DNA from: an uncultured Candidatus Saccharibacteria bacterium
GTDB lineage: Bacteria > Patescibacteriota > Saccharimonadia > Saccharimonadales > Saccharimonadaceae
DNA length: 62,932 bases
Reading direction: 5' to 3'
Assembly (NCBI GenBank): GCA_946406315.1
Contig: CAMJKD010000002.1
Span: 1-62,932 of the forward strand
The notes under the pieces were generated by a model, which ran no database searches, was not told the origin of the DNA, and saw nothing but the letters and a program-made list of their open reading frames with translations. This document shows, one piece after another, positions 19,601 to 27,722 of this stretch. Positions within the stretch are counted from its first letter, which is position 1, and each line of letters starts with the position of its first letter. A program made the translations under genes and the position numbers.

Positions 19601-19924
19601 GGCGGCGGTAAGATCTGGTCGATGTTCCTGAAGAATATACGAGCCGAAAGCATGGTAGGTTTGAATTTGGACTTTATAGGCTTCAGGACCGATGAAATCG
19701 GCGAGACGTTTGCGCATATTACTGGCGCCGGTTTCGGTAAAAGTTAGACAGAGGATGTTTTCTGGTCCAACGTCGGTGTTTTTGAGAATATTTGCGACAC
19801 GTACGGATAATAATTGGGTTTTACCAGTGCCTGGTCCGGCGATTACTAATAAAGGACCGTCAATATAATCGACGGCTGCGCGCTGTTGTTCGTTTAAATT
19901 CTGGTATGCTTGCTCAAATTCCAT
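16688..19924 (-). CDS. UvrD/PcrA-like superfamily I helicase with C-terminal PD-(D/E)xK nuclease
   Basis: 1078 residues. The helicase part starts with the Q motif (LNEQQRAAVDY) and Walker A AGPGTGKT (29-36), followed by LLDEFQDTNDAQ (motif II), GDDDQAIYGFQGA (III), LTKNYRSS (IV), TVHSAKGLEYKHV (V) and VLFVAMTRAKSHLY (VI). The last 200 residues hold a RecB-type nuclease: GKIDRVEIDD with VADYKTGNAK supplies the D...D-x-K catalytic set. The architecture resembles AddA/RecB-like and UvrD-Cas4-type repair proteins, so DNA end processing or recombination is likely. The stop is TGA. TATAAT at 19936-19931 ends 6 bases before the ATG. Confidence 0.93.
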   Translation of the reverse strand: MEFEQAYQNLNEQQRAAVDYIDGPLLVIAGPGTGKTQLLSVRVANILKNTDVGPENILCLTFTETGASNMRKRLADFIGPEAYKVQIQTYHAFGSYILQEHRPDLTAAIDELERFTMIRDIQESLDPTDILRPEFYTSSIISAISDLKSAALSPEDIRKIVNRNQIDSAKIYSAISEDIQATRSLRYPKSAEVYGRILDAIRTFVNAPSAPEYIVGKVEPIANIYYRQLAKALLAEENSAKPSTKLPGKWRDKFFKKDKNNNYVFGDDIANKKLLSLANIMEKYSATLNASGLFDYDDMILNAIDLLKNDDEKRYNAQERFQYILLDEFQDTNDAQAQLVSLLTDNPSNEGKPNIMAVGDDDQAIYGFQGANTSNFFDFDAKYHPKQIFLTKNYRSSAPILEFSHNIIEQALDRFCKAPNVNIDKHISSENPPKETTIEIREFKAYQAEYSYVARQIRSLLDNGTPGNEIAIIAPKHKYLVSILPYLHDLDIKVSYTRRENILEDTHINELLNFCHTLLAIAQNPKYADVYLFQLLSMPCWELEPATIINLIQTARYGKKSILEYMLKSEDEKLNNIAAYITDLAAKTETYSAEFIINEACKKLFGDELENYELFSNLNTLRDMLAVKKTRNQDRLSLTSFIQMLDAYNNAEMAILNKSPYHESDTAVQLQTVHSAKGLEYKHVFLIATDNKNWSEAKGNTDLITLPRNLEHIRHTGDSADEKIRVLFVAMTRAKSHLYLTYSLSDFAGHTADRLKYLDIRENENHSQISLVTPKDYAEIIASDNEDLEPRDIAPDKWLDNYIPDDETRKNLLRPLVEKYRISPTHLNTFLDLRYGDGPISFLRSYIIGEPSDISNNFALIYGSLIHEIMDEINKENISNEEAVKRFEERIDSVDADEKTKDDLHKRGQAELAKFLDERGDLIRNTHAESERSFFTETITLGDAILTGKIDRVEIDDDHKTITVADYKTGNAKHKWSTCDSTFAYKTQLYFYKFLIENSKDFRNYKVTTGRIDYISPDDEGDIVSLELKFNDKENADIKHLIQVVFRHIKELDLPDTSAALASSNPTKAFYDTLIAEK

Positions 19925-19961
19925 ATTATGATTATATCAATAAATATCTTATAATATCGAT
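19925..19961. promoter_or_regulatory. Divergent back-to-back leaderless promoters
   Basis: The 37-base gap between two divergent ATGs holds TATAAT on the minus strand (19936-19931) and TATAAT on the plus strand (19950-19955). Each ends exactly 6 bases from its own start codon. Polymerases at the two sites would cover the same DNA, so initiation should be mutually exclusive. Confidence 0.85.
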
Positions 19962-22181
19962 ATGGCAAGAGGTAGTGCAAAAATATCTAAATTTGATATG
20001 CAAAAAATGAATTTTGACGCTTTTTTACAAGTTTATCGTCAGATTCTTTATCTTGAAATTGAACAGCCGCGCTACTCTTCCTTGCACGATGCTTTTATTC
20101 ACTTTTTTATGTTGAGCGACGGTAAGTTATCTGAATATGAAATAAAATATAGTGACGCCGAGCAAGATTACCGTAGTTTTCTGGCTTTTTTGGATCGATA
20201 TATTGTGGCGGATTTTTATCGTAGTTACCGTTTCCAAACGCCAATGGCGTCGTATCGGATTTTGGTACGTAAAGGAGTTCAATTAGATGCCAATAATGAT
20301 TTGGGTGGTTTTGTGTATCAAAATAATAAAACCAGCCTGCTCATTAGTCCGCGACGCCGAGAGGTTTTCGAGCGCTTACAGTCCGAGATGATGGGTCATA
20401 CAGATGGCACGGCGCAATTAGTTCGAGTGGGTTTATTGTTGAAGAATGAAAAATTTGTCAGTTTACACGAAGAATATTTTGGTAAAATTGGCATTGCTGC
20501 ATTGAAGGACGGTTCGACTATCAAGTGTCGCTATGCGGATAGTATTGCAAATAATAGTGTAGTTACTGATGAAAATATCTTTAAGGAATATCTGGACAGC
20601 GTTAATGCAATTTCGATGTCGGATTTTACCAAGCAAAGTATTATTTCGCAATTAGTCGATGATTTTCGGGAAATTAAGCGGATTTTGCTGGAAAATTATT
20701 GTAATTTTCTTTTTCTCAGTGAAGATGAGATTGATTTAGCTTGTATTATTTTGGCACTTTTTCTACATGCGATGAAATTCAATTTCTCAACTGAGGATTG
20801 GGTGATGGCGGTCAATTATGTGCGATATCTAAATGACGATACATTCTTACGCCTTGATGAGCAAGAAGCCGATTACAAACGTGAGTTGGGTTTTTGCCGG
20901 GCGCGTTATGTATTAGAGAATGTATCGTTGCCAAAGTTGGTGCACTTTTTATATGACTTTTTCGACTATAAGAATTTATCGCAAAATGTCGGGGCTTTCT
21001 ATCCGCGCTTGAAGGCTTTGTTGGGCGAGGATATACGCGATAAGTTTTCTCATCTCGAAACGGTGAATGTAAGTCTAAAAAGTTTTCAAGAAGCTAAGAA
21101 CCCATGTGACTTCTTTAAATATCCACAATTAGTAAACTTTGCAACTTCGGCAGATAAGGAAATTCAAAAGCAAATTATTTCTGGCGAATATGACCATAAT
21201 TTTGCGGCATTTTATTTGTGCAATTATATGCAAGTCGCAGATTATAAAAGTTACGCCGACGTGTTGCCTGCGGTAGTGAGTATTATCAAGAATTTGGAAA
21301 TAAAAGACGAAAATGATTTTAATTTATTCTGGATGGCTTGTGATGTTTTGAATGAATTTTGGAAAGAATTGCCAGATGAAAATGAGGAATTACGGGTTGA
21401 ATTTGAGAAGTTGATTTATTGCATTTTCTGGCCACGAATTGGCGATGTTTGGCCGATTGAACATCGCGCAGAAATCAAGTACGAAAACAAAGCGAAAGAA
21501 AAAGCTTTCAAAGAATCACTGAGCTGGATTTTAACGATTGATAGTAAGTTGCATAGTCCTAAGTTGAAAAAATATTTAAAGAGTCAGGAGGGGCGAGATA
21601 ATTATGACATAAGTGATTATGTTGATAAGCACTTATACTATCGTGCATTCGCAAAGAAAAAGACAAGAACATTTGCTGAATTTATGACTGATCATGCGGA
21701 TGATTTTGATTGGATATATGCGGGCGTATGTTGTGATGATATCGGCGATGAAGATATTATTATTGGTAATATATTCAACTTTAATAGTACAGCCATAACG
21801 CAGTCTGATGCGCGCAAATTTGCTTTAGAAAAATGGTTACTAAGAGAACATAGCGCGGAGCGTTTTGATTCGATTCGAAAGATATTTATTGATGGCTTTG
21901 ATTGTTATCTTTTGTACTGTAGAGAAGTGACTGACAATGAAAATAAAATGGTTGAATATATTTACTGCTCAATTGCGGCGATGTGCGAGTCGGCAACTAA
22001 CGAGGGAGAGGATGAAATAATAAAGGCTTTTGCGAAAAAAGCGATGGCGGAAAACGTAGTTTTAGCAAGTGACTATCGAGAAAAAATTGAGCGCATGATT
22101 GCTGTAGCGAAAGCTAATATTCGTCAGGCGAATTTTCAGTACAAAAATATTAACGCTGCTTTTGTTCGTAAACTGTACTAA
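19962..22181 (+). CDS. Large cytoplasmic protein of unknown function
   Basis: A 739-residue protein, largely alpha-helical, acidic, without signal peptide, membrane span or any recognised catalytic motif. Aromatic residues (Tyr, Phe, Trp) are frequent, and the middle (about 230-420) is built of helices spaced like a helical-repeat scaffold. I do not recognise a family. It is expressed alone from a leaderless promoter (-10 at 19950-19955) and its stop overlaps by four bases the stop of the convergent gpsA. The length and intact frame argue for a functional, lineage-specific gene. Confidence 0.75.
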   Translation: MARGSAKISKFDMQKMNFDAFLQVYRQILYLEIEQPRYSSLHDAFIHFFMLSDGKLSEYEIKYSDAEQDYRSFLAFLDRYIVADFYRSYRFQTPMASYRILVRKGVQLDANNDLGGFVYQNNKTSLLISPRRREVFERLQSEMMGHTDGTAQLVRVGLLLKNEKFVSLHEEYFGKIGIAALKDGSTIKCRYADSIANNSVVTDENIFKEYLDSVNAISMSDFTKQSIISQLVDDFREIKRILLENYCNFLFLSEDEIDLACIILALFLHAMKFNFSTEDWVMAVNYVRYLNDDTFLRLDEQEADYKRELGFCRARYVLENVSLPKLVHFLYDFFDYKNLSQNVGAFYPRLKALLGEDIRDKFSHLETVNVSLKSFQEAKNPCDFFKYPQLVNFATSADKEIQKQIISGEYDHNFAAFYLCNYMQVADYKSYADVLPAVVSIIKNLEIKDENDFNLFWMACDVLNEFWKELPDENEELRVEFEKLIYCIFWPRIGDVWPIEHRAEIKYENKAKEKAFKESLSWILTIDSKLHSPKLKKYLKSQEGRDNYDISDYVDKHLYYRAFAKKKTRTFAEFMTDHADDFDWIYAGVCCDDIGDEDIIIGNIFNFNSTAITQSDARKFALEKWLLREHSAERFDSIRKIFIDGFDCYLLYCREVTDNENKMVEYIYCSIAAMCESATNEGEDEIIKAFAKKAMAENVVLASDYREKIERMIAVAKANIRQANFQYKNINAAFVRKLY

Positions 22182-22960
22182 TCAACTTGTCCAACTAAGT
22201 CATAGATTTCTTCGAGAATCATGTAATTTTGATGCTCAATGTGTTGTAATGCGGATAAGCCCTCGATGGTTTTTAGTTCGTCGATGATTTCTGGCAATTT
22301 CTTACCTTCGAACAGTCTTACGCCGCACATGTAGTTGCGTGAAGTCTCGTTGGTGCAAGTAAGAATTAAATCGCCAATACCGCAAGCTAGCTCAGCCGTA
22401 TGAGGGTCGGCGCCGTGATCTTTGAGGTATTGTTGCATTTCGGCGTGTGCGTGTTGAATAAAGATGGCTGAGTCGTTTTCGGAATTTGAATGGTAGCCGG
22501 CACCGATTGCGTAGATGTTTTTGAGTGAGCCGCATAATAGGATGCCCAATAGATCTTCTTGGAGTTCAATTTGGATTTGTTCATTCTTGAATAAACCCAT
22601 AGCAAATGGGGCGGAAGCTGTAAAAGTAGCTGGTTTGCCCTCGATAATTTCTTGCGCAAAACCTGGGCCAGAGATAGCGCAAAATTGAGTAAAATCTTTA
22701 AAAACGCTCGGATCACTGATGCCTTTTGTAGCGAGTATGGTTGGAAGTTTTTTGAGGTTTTCTGGATAATGGCTGAATAATTCTGGCAGGTTTGCGGACG
22801 GGACGGCAATGACTATTGCGTTTGCTTGATAAGTTGCCTTCTCTAGACTAACGTCAGGATAAAGATATGGGTCGTAAAAATTAACCTCATGGTGATTATC
22901 GTTGAGTACTTTGCCGAGTGCCGTACCGAAAGCGCCAGCGCCTAGAATAGAAATAATCAT
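22178..22960 (-). CDS. gpsA: NAD(P)-dependent glycerol-3-phosphate dehydrogenase, short form
   Basis: GpsA reduces dihydroxyacetone phosphate to sn-glycerol 3-phosphate for phospholipid head groups. The N-terminal Rossmann motif GAGAFGTALG (7-16) is clear, as are IAVPS, the ATKGI segment, SGPGFAQEI and the catalytic lysine region LKNIYAIGAGY. At 260 residues it is about 70 shorter than usual, with loss in the connecting loop and C-terminal helical domain. TAAAAT with an upstream TG (22972-22967) ends 6 bases before the ATG, so it is predicted leaderless. The stop overlaps the convergent gene by four bases. Confidence 0.9.
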   Translation of the reverse strand: MIISILGAGAFGTALGKVLNDNHHEVNFYDPYLYPDVSLEKATYQANAIVIAVPSANLPELFSHYPENLKKLPTILATKGISDPSVFKDFTQFCAISGPGFAQEIIEGKPATFTASAPFAMGLFKNEQIQIELQEDLLGILLCGSLKNIYAIGAGYHSNSENDSAIFIQHAHAEMQQYLKDHGADPHTAELACGIGDLILTCTNETSRNYMCGVRLFEGKKLPEIIDELKTIEGLSALQHIEHQNYMILEEIYDLVGQVD

Positions 22961-23031
22961 AGAGTTATTTTAACACAAAAGTTACAATTAGATGATTATA
23001 TGAAATTGGGAATGATTTTCAATTTTGGGTT

Positions 23032-24186
23032 TTAGGTTTTGTTTAAAATCGTCAGGTTTTCAATATGGGGAGTGCGTGGGAAAAAGTTGTATGGTTGAAT
23101 ATTTTGAAGCGTATAACCGTCAGCGATGATTGGGTGTAGATTTTCGGCTTGTGTGATAGGGTTGCAGCTGAGGTAGATGATTTGCTCTGGCTTAATTTCG
23201 AGTAATTTTTCAATGAGTTTCTTATCGCAGCCGGCGCGTGGCGGGTCGAGGATTACCGTACAGTCTGGTGTTATGTAGTCGGTAACGTCTTCCGCTTTTG
23301 CGAGGATGCATTTAGCATTGGTGCCCGCGGCGTTCTTTTGCATTTCTTTAAATGCGGATTCGTTGATTTCTACTAAAGTTAGGTCTTTGTCGCGCGCGAC
23401 GGAAAGACCAATACTGCCGACGCCGGCATATAAGTCTACGACTTTATTTGTTTGGATATTTTGAGTAATCTGTTTTAATACCATTTCGTAAACTGGAAGG
23501 TTGATTTGGAAGAAGCCATTAGGTGAATAAGTATATTTGTAGCCATTCAAGGTATCTTCTAGCGTTGTCATGGTGGGGTGAGGTTTACGATTTTCGAATA
23601 AGGCCGATGAAACGTTCCCGGCTTGGTTGCAGCGTACAAGTAGCGATTGGTAGGCACGAGCTTCGGCGTGTTTAGCATTAAGGTCGTCGACGATACGGGA
23701 GGCTTCGGCGAATATTTCTGGGCGCTCGATGGAACTTTGCGTGATTGGGTTTTTGCGATGTGTACCGCGTGCATGAAATGCTAAATGAATGCGATCGTCT
23801 TCGTTGCTCCAATAAAGTGCATATTCCATTTTGTTGCGATAATAAAAATCTTTGCCATCCGTAATGGTGGGTTGGACGGTAAAATCTAAATGCATTTGGC
23901 GGAAGCAGTCGGTAACAACTTTGCTTTTTTGAATCAGTTCCTCGTGGTAGTCGATTATTTGCCAAGGACTAGTCGAAAGAAAGCATTCGTCCTTTGGTGC
24001 GATACGATGTGGAGACGTGGTAATTATTTTGGTTGCAATTCCCTCTTCATAATGCGTTTTACTTTTGGTTGTTTCGAATTCGACTTCTTCCCCTGGTAAG
24101 GCGTTCCAGATGAAAGCCTTTTTGCCATTTTCGAGATTGGCAATACCGCGTCCACCGGGAACTAGTTCTTTTATCTTTGCTATCAT
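23032..24186 (-). CDS. RlmD/TrmA-family RNA (uracil-5-)-methyltransferase
   Basis: A 384-residue SAM-dependent methyltransferase that makes 5-methyluridine in rRNA or tRNA. It has an N-terminal TRAM-like domain (VPGGRGIANLENGKKAFI), a central insert, and a Rossmann methyltransferase with VVDLYAGVGSIGLSV (motif I), LDPPRAGCDKKL and the catalytic loop YLSCNPITQAENL. The iron-sulfur cysteines common in RlmD are missing: the region reads DECFLSTSPWQIIDYHEEL with only one Cys. That suggests an RlmCD-like or cluster-free form. TATAAT at 24200-24195 ends 8 bases before the ATG. Confidence 0.9.
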   Translation of the reverse strand: MIAKIKELVPGGRGIANLENGKKAFIWNALPGEEVEFETTKSKTHYEEGIATKIITTSPHRIAPKDECFLSTSPWQIIDYHEELIQKSKVVTDCFRQMHLDFTVQPTITDGKDFYYRNKMEYALYWSNEDDRIHLAFHARGTHRKNPITQSSIERPEIFAEASRIVDDLNAKHAEARAYQSLLVRCNQAGNVSSALFENRKPHPTMTTLEDTLNGYKYTYSPNGFFQINLPVYEMVLKQITQNIQTNKVVDLYAGVGSIGLSVARDKDLTLVEINESAFKEMQKNAAGTNAKCILAKAEDVTDYITPDCTVILDPPRAGCDKKLIEKLLEIKPEQIIYLSCNPITQAENLHPIIADGYTLQNIQPYNFFPRTPHIENLTILNKT

Positions 24187-24218
24187 TGTTATAAATTATA
24201 ACACCAGAGATATAAACA

Positions 24219-24247
24219 TTGACATTTGACGGGTGTATGTGTATAAT
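24219..24247 (+). promoter_or_regulatory. Perfect consensus promoter for the small membrane protein
   Basis: TTGACA at 24219-24224 and TATAAT at 24242-24247 with a 17-base spacer, both matching consensus fully. The transcript would have a leader of about 53 bases ending in an AGGAGGTG ribosome site. Confidence 0.9.
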
Positions 24248-24306
24248 TTGGATTTAGGCTTTAGAGATTTTTATGGGCTTTGTCTAGTTCTTTAGGAGGT
24301 GAGTTT

Positions 24307-24501
24307 TTGTATTCAATTATTATGGCAATAATAGCATTGGCGATTACTGCATTCTTTTTCGAGCTTACGGCTGCATTAATCGTCGGTTGGCTGATGTTTT
24401 GTTTGATTTCGTTTATTTTGAGTATGTTTGGTTTGCAGGCGTATGCGCCCCTTGTGTTTATAATCTATTTACTACTTGGTGGCTGCAGGCGGCGATGGTA
24501 A
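24307..24501 (+). CDS. Small two-helix membrane protein
   Basis: A 64-residue, very hydrophobic protein with two or three transmembrane segments (IIMAIIALAITAFFFEL, then LIVGWLMFCLISFILSMFG and a third short segment) and a basic Arg-rich C-terminus. No family is recognised. The start is TTG at 24307, placed by an AGGAGGTG site 7 bases upstream; an ATG at 24322 is the alternative. A perfect consensus promoter and a strong terminator enclose it, so it should be a highly expressed single-gene unit. Confidence 0.65.
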   Translation: MYSIIMAIIALAITAFFFELTAALIVGWLMFCLISFILSMFGLQAYAPLVFIIYLLLGGCRRRW

Positions 24502-24531
24502 TAATGTAATTATGGAGAGACTCATCAGAAG

Positions 24532-24563
24532 GCCTCGTTCCGTTTGGGACGAGGCGATTTTTT
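24532..24563 (+). terminator. Rho-independent terminator
   Basis: GCCTCGT and ACGAGGC form a stem with a TCCGTTTGGG-type loop, followed by GATTTTTTATT. It ends the small membrane protein transcript. Confidence 0.88.
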
Positions 24564-25869
24564 ATTCGTAACGCAATGCGTCGATTGGATTCTTGCGAGC
24601 TGCACGACGAGCTGGTAGTGTGCCGGCTAAGAATGCGATAATTATGATTAGGATTGTGACTGAAATAATATCTGACATTGTATAAACTACTAGATGGAAA
24701 GTTGGGAAGCTTTCGAGGAAGCCGCCTGGCGCATGAAAAACGGCATTGGCAATATTGCCAATTATAACGGACAATATAATGCCAAATACCGATCCCCAGA
24801 ATCCTAGCATAATAGCTTCAAGACTAAAGCTTAAGAAAACGCGTTTCGAAGACATACCGAGAGCTTTATCGAGGCCAATTTCGCGCGTGCGTTCTTGGAC
24901 GGCCATAAATAGAGTATTAATAATACCAATGGCGGCCGCGAGTAATGCGATGTAGCCGAAGATCCTAAATACGGTGAGGATGATATCGAAGAAAGATTTG
25001 ATTGTGCCAATAATGTCTTCGACAGTCATGGCGGAAAGTCCGATTTCTTCGAGTTTGTCTTTTATTTCGTCGGCGGAATAGTTTTCGTAATCGTAATTAA
25101 CCGCAACGGCGTAGGTTTTATTTTTCATGTCTTCTGGATAGTATTTGATGTTCTCTTGATAAATATCGTCGGCTAGCTTGTTGTTCGTATACTGATAGCC
25201 CATCGAAACGACACTTGGTGCAATTACGCCGACTACTTTTGCTGCAAAGGTTTTTATCTTATGGGTATAATCGTCTTTCACGGCAAGTTGGACTTTTTTG
25301 TCGATAATATTGTCATTATCGTAACCTAGCGCATTAACATATTTTTCTTCCAATAGAATTTGATATTCGTCGGCTTGTAAATTGAGCTGTTTGCCGGTAA
25401 CTAAACTTACTTTAACGTTTCCTGGAGGTAAAGCTTCGGCGGCAATGAGATATTTTTTATCAGTTTCTTCGCTAGTGACATAGGTAATGTCGAGAGTTTG
25501 TTCTTTAGCGAGACTATCGCCGTCGATACCGTCGATTTTTTTGATTTTTTCAATTTGCTCGTTGGTTAGTGGCGACATGCCGGTTTGAATTTTGTCTGGG
25601 TTATACTCGATTGGAGTTTTATTATTGCCCATACCATTTTGCAGGCCATCTAGTGCGTCGAATGAATCATTAGATACGACGGCTAAATAACCTTCGCCGC
25701 CATAGCTGTCGACCTGGCTGTCAATAAAGTCGTTGACGCCGGCCTGAATTGCAGAAGTAGAAATGATAGAAAATGAGCCAATAAAGATTGCTAAAATTGT
25801 CAAGAAACTGCGCAATTTATTACGCAAGAGATTTGCGTTGGCATCGTAAATGACATCTAGCATACGCAT
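24562..25869 (-). CDS. ABC transporter permease, MacB/FtsX type
   Basis: A 435-residue permease: an N-terminal helix (SFLTILAIFIGSFSIISTSA), a large extracytoplasmic MacB-core domain (about 50-280), then three transmembrane helices in the FtsX fold (IILTVFRIFGYIALLAAAIG, FLSFSLEAIMLGFWGSVFGI, IISVTILIIIIAFLAG). The ERTREIGLDKALGMSSKRVF loop that contacts the ATPase is present. Such transporters work by mechanotransmission and export peptides or act on envelope substrates; the substrate is unknown. Its ATG shares one base with the stop of the ATPase gene (TAATG), so the two form one operon. Confidence 0.92.
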   Translation of the reverse strand: MRMLDVIYDANANLLRNKLRSFLTILAIFIGSFSIISTSAIQAGVNDFIDSQVDSYGGEGYLAVVSNDSFDALDGLQNGMGNNKTPIEYNPDKIQTGMSPLTNEQIEKIKKIDGIDGDSLAKEQTLDITYVTSEETDKKYLIAAEALPPGNVKVSLVTGKQLNLQADEYQILLEEKYVNALGYDNDNIIDKKVQLAVKDDYTHKIKTFAAKVVGVIAPSVVSMGYQYTNNKLADDIYQENIKYYPEDMKNKTYAVAVNYDYENYSADEIKDKLEEIGLSAMTVEDIIGTIKSFFDIILTVFRIFGYIALLAAAIGIINTLFMAVQERTREIGLDKALGMSSKRVFLSFSLEAIMLGFWGSVFGIILSVIIGNIANAVFHAPGGFLESFPTFHLVVYTMSDIISVTILIIIIAFLAGTLPARRAARKNPIDALRYE

Positions 25870-26672
25870 TATTCTTCCTCCTCGTCGACATTAATATGAT
25901 GGGTTGGGTGTTGATGATCGAGCATATCGTCCATATCGTTATCTTTGAACTCTTCTTTGTCGTCGTTTTCGGCTTCTAGTGTTTCGTTGGCGCTATCGGC
26001 AACAATACGTCCATCTTTGATGTTGATTTGACGACTACATTTAGCGGCTAATTCATGGTCGTGGGTAACGATTATTAGCGTAATGCCTTTTTCTTGATTG
26101 AGTCTAAATAGCAAATCGATAATCTTTTCGCCTGTAGCAGAGTCGAGGTTGCCGGTCGGTTCGTCGGCGAAGATGATTTTCGGATCATTAACAATGGCAC
26201 GCGCAATGCAAACACGTTGTTTCTGTCCGCCTGATAGATCGTTCGCTTTATTGTTGCGTTTATCGTCAAGGCCAACTGTTTTTAGCGCCGATATGGCGCG
26301 ACGGCGTCGTTCGCGATAACCTACGCCAGCGATTTTAAGTGGCAAAATGACATTGTTTAATACGGTGTCGTTGGAGTTCATGAAGAAGCTCTGAAAAACA
26401 AAGCCGAATTCTTTATTGCGAATTGTATTGAGTTGGCGAGCTTTAAGATTTGCAGTGGGATGGTTATGCAAAGTTATTTCACCACGGCTTGGTTTATCTA
26501 GAAGGGCTAATAGATGCATCAAAGTAGATTTGCCTGAGCCTGATTTACCAATAATTGCAACTGATTCGCCCTGGTGTATATCAATTGCGATTCCGCGAAG
26601 CGCGTCGAACTTACTGTCGCGTTTGCCATAAGTCTTGCGTAGGCCTCGCGTGCTAAGAACTGTTTTACTCAT
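25869..26672 (-). CDS. ABC transporter ATP-binding protein, MacB/LolD type
   Basis: A 267-residue ATPase that powers the permease encoded just downstream. Walker A GKSGSGKST (about 40-48), Q-loop FVFQSFF, signature LSGGQKQRVCIARA, Walker B KIIFADEPTGNLDS and the H-loop VTHDHE are all intact. An acidic C-terminal tail (about 230-267, with His-Asp runs) is longer than in LolD and may be regulatory. TAAAAT with upstream TG at 26684-26679 ends 6 bases before the ATG; leaderless start predicted. Confidence 0.94.
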   Translation of the reverse strand: MSKTVLSTRGLRKTYGKRDSKFDALRGIAIDIHQGESVAIIGKSGSGKSTLMHLLALLDKPSRGEITLHNHPTANLKARQLNTIRNKEFGFVFQSFFMNSNDTVLNNVILPLKIAGVGYRERRRRAISALKTVGLDDKRNNKANDLSGGQKQRVCIARAIVNDPKIIFADEPTGNLDSATGEKIIDLLFRLNQEKGITLIIVTHDHELAAKCSRQINIKDGRIVADSANETLEAENDDKEEFKDNDMDDMLDHQHPTHHINVDEEEE

Positions 26673-26764
26673 GAGTATATTTTAGCATAAACTTGAAAGA
26701 CTATATTTTTCTGTTATAATATGAGAAATTATATTTTCGCACATTTCAAAAAGGAGGTGGGGTG

Positions 26765-27328
26765 ATGGACGCTAATGAACGTCAAAGTTTATTCCAACAA
26801 ATGATTGCGGCAAATGTTCGTCAGTACGAAAATGGCTTAACGGAATTTCCACTTACTGAGATGCGTAATTATTGCGACGTGATCGGTCTTAAGCTGGACG
26901 AAGAATACCTCTTGTCTTTTTCCTTACCGGGAGGACGGGATGGATACTATAACTTTTTTGTTGGTGACAGTACGGATAATATGATGTTGCTGGAATTAAT
27001 CGAGGTCTATTATTGTGACGATGTTGATGGAAAGCTCGAGGTGATAAACGGAGGCACTACGTTGTATGGCGCACTCTACCGCGATTTCTATTCAGGCAAG
27101 GATTTACTGTGTGGCTTAATGTTAATAGATCTATGCGGCAGAGTTTATGTCAAGATGAGGCATGGAGATAATGTTATGGCTATATTCCGTATTACGCCAA
27201 CGGTCGAAGACTTCGGTGTTCAACTGTTCAGGGCGGACGGCGAAAAGGTTTATCGGATTTGGTCCGATGGAGATATCTTGTTTGTTGCGCCGACAATTCT
27301 GATGCTGTTAGACTGTAGACCATCATAA
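26765..27328 (+). CDS. Hypothetical protein, leadered
   Basis: A 187-residue acidic soluble protein with no recognised family; beta-rich after residue 50 (YLLSFSLPGGRDGYYNFFVG, repeated aromatic strands). The ATG at 26765 is chosen over the GTG one codon earlier because AGGAGG (26752-26757) then sits 7 bases away. TATAAT at 26715-26720 with upstream TG gives a leader of about 40 bases. A hairpin terminator follows the stop, so it is a single-gene unit of the leadered class. Confidence 0.65.
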   Translation: MDANERQSLFQQMIAANVRQYENGLTEFPLTEMRNYCDVIGLKLDEEYLLSFSLPGGRDGYYNFFVGDSTDNMMLLELIEVYYCDDVDGKLEVINGGTTLYGALYRDFYSGKDLLCGLMLIDLCGRVYVKMRHGDNVMAIFRITPTVEDFGVQLFRADGEKVYRIWSDGDILFVAPTILMLLDCRPS

Positions 27329-27333
27329 AAAAT

Positions 27334-27362
27334 AGCGGCCCTTTCGGGGGTCGCTTTCCTTT
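27334..27362 (+). terminator. Probable terminator
   Basis: GCGGCCC and GGGGGTCGC pair around TTTC, followed by TTTCCTTTG. The T-run is interrupted, so efficiency may be moderate. Confidence 0.6.
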
Positions 27363-27364
27363 GC

Positions 27365-27393
27365 TCGACAGTTTTATCTTCTTGTGCTAGAAT
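27365..27393 (+). promoter_or_regulatory. tRNA-Gln promoter
   Basis: TCGACA at 27365-27370 and TAGAAT at 27388-27393 with a TG before the -10 box, 17 bases apart. It places the transcript start a few bases before the mature tRNA. Confidence 0.65.
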
Positions 27394-27403
27394 AACTGGA
27401 GAT

Positions 27404-27478
27404 TGGACCGTCGCCAAGCGGTAAGGCACTGGGTTTTGGTCCCAGCATTCGCAGGTTCGAATCCTGCCGGTCCAGCCA
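27404..27478 (+). tRNA. tRNA-Gln (UUG)
   Basis: A full cloverleaf: 7-pair acceptor (TGGACCG with CGGTCCA), anticodon stem CTGGG/CCCAG enclosing TTTTGGT (anticodon TTG), T-arm GCAGG-TTCGAAT-CCTGC, discriminator G and an encoded CCA. It is the last standard gene before an accessory island, and tRNA genes are common integration sites. Confidence 0.97.
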
Positions 27479-27495
27479 AAAGCTGTATAAATCGT

Positions 27496-27563
27496 TTTTA
27501 GCCCCAATTTCCCCCTGTAAGGCGTGGTTAAGTCCCTTACATAAAATTGGGGCTAATTTTTTT
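27496..27563 (+). terminator. Large nested terminator after tRNA-Gln
   Basis: TTAGCCCCAATTT and AAATTGGGGCTAA form a 13-pair stem followed by seven T; an inner GTAAGG/CCTTAC hairpin fills the loop. The 3' arm also overlaps the scrap end of the ndk remnant. Confidence 0.85.
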
Positions 27564-27607
27564 GACGATTTTTCTAAAAAATCGAGCCATGGATACGGCT
27601 TGACCTC

Positions 27608-27722
27608 TATAAATTTGCTCGAAGCGCTGAATGATTTCGCCAATAATGCCACGTTGCGCAGCATCTGGTTTTAATACTACTAGACTTCTTTGAATAAAGT
27701 CTTGCGCTTTTGTATCGTTACT
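27608..27722 (-). pseudogene. ndk: N-terminal fragment of nucleoside diphosphate kinase
   Basis: On the minus strand, overlapping the stop of the 1865-residue gene, an open stretch reads SNDTKAQDFIQR followed by SLVVLKPDAAQRGIIGEII and QRFE. The LVVLKPDAAQRGIIGEI part is the universal N-terminus of nucleoside diphosphate kinase. It lacks a start codon (the giant gene's 3' end is joined at about codon 2), and after QRFEQ the sequence no longer resembles the enzyme; the frame ends within the tRNA terminator. The catalytic His region is gone. This is a two-sided truncation scar marking a rearrangement junction. Confidence 0.8.
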
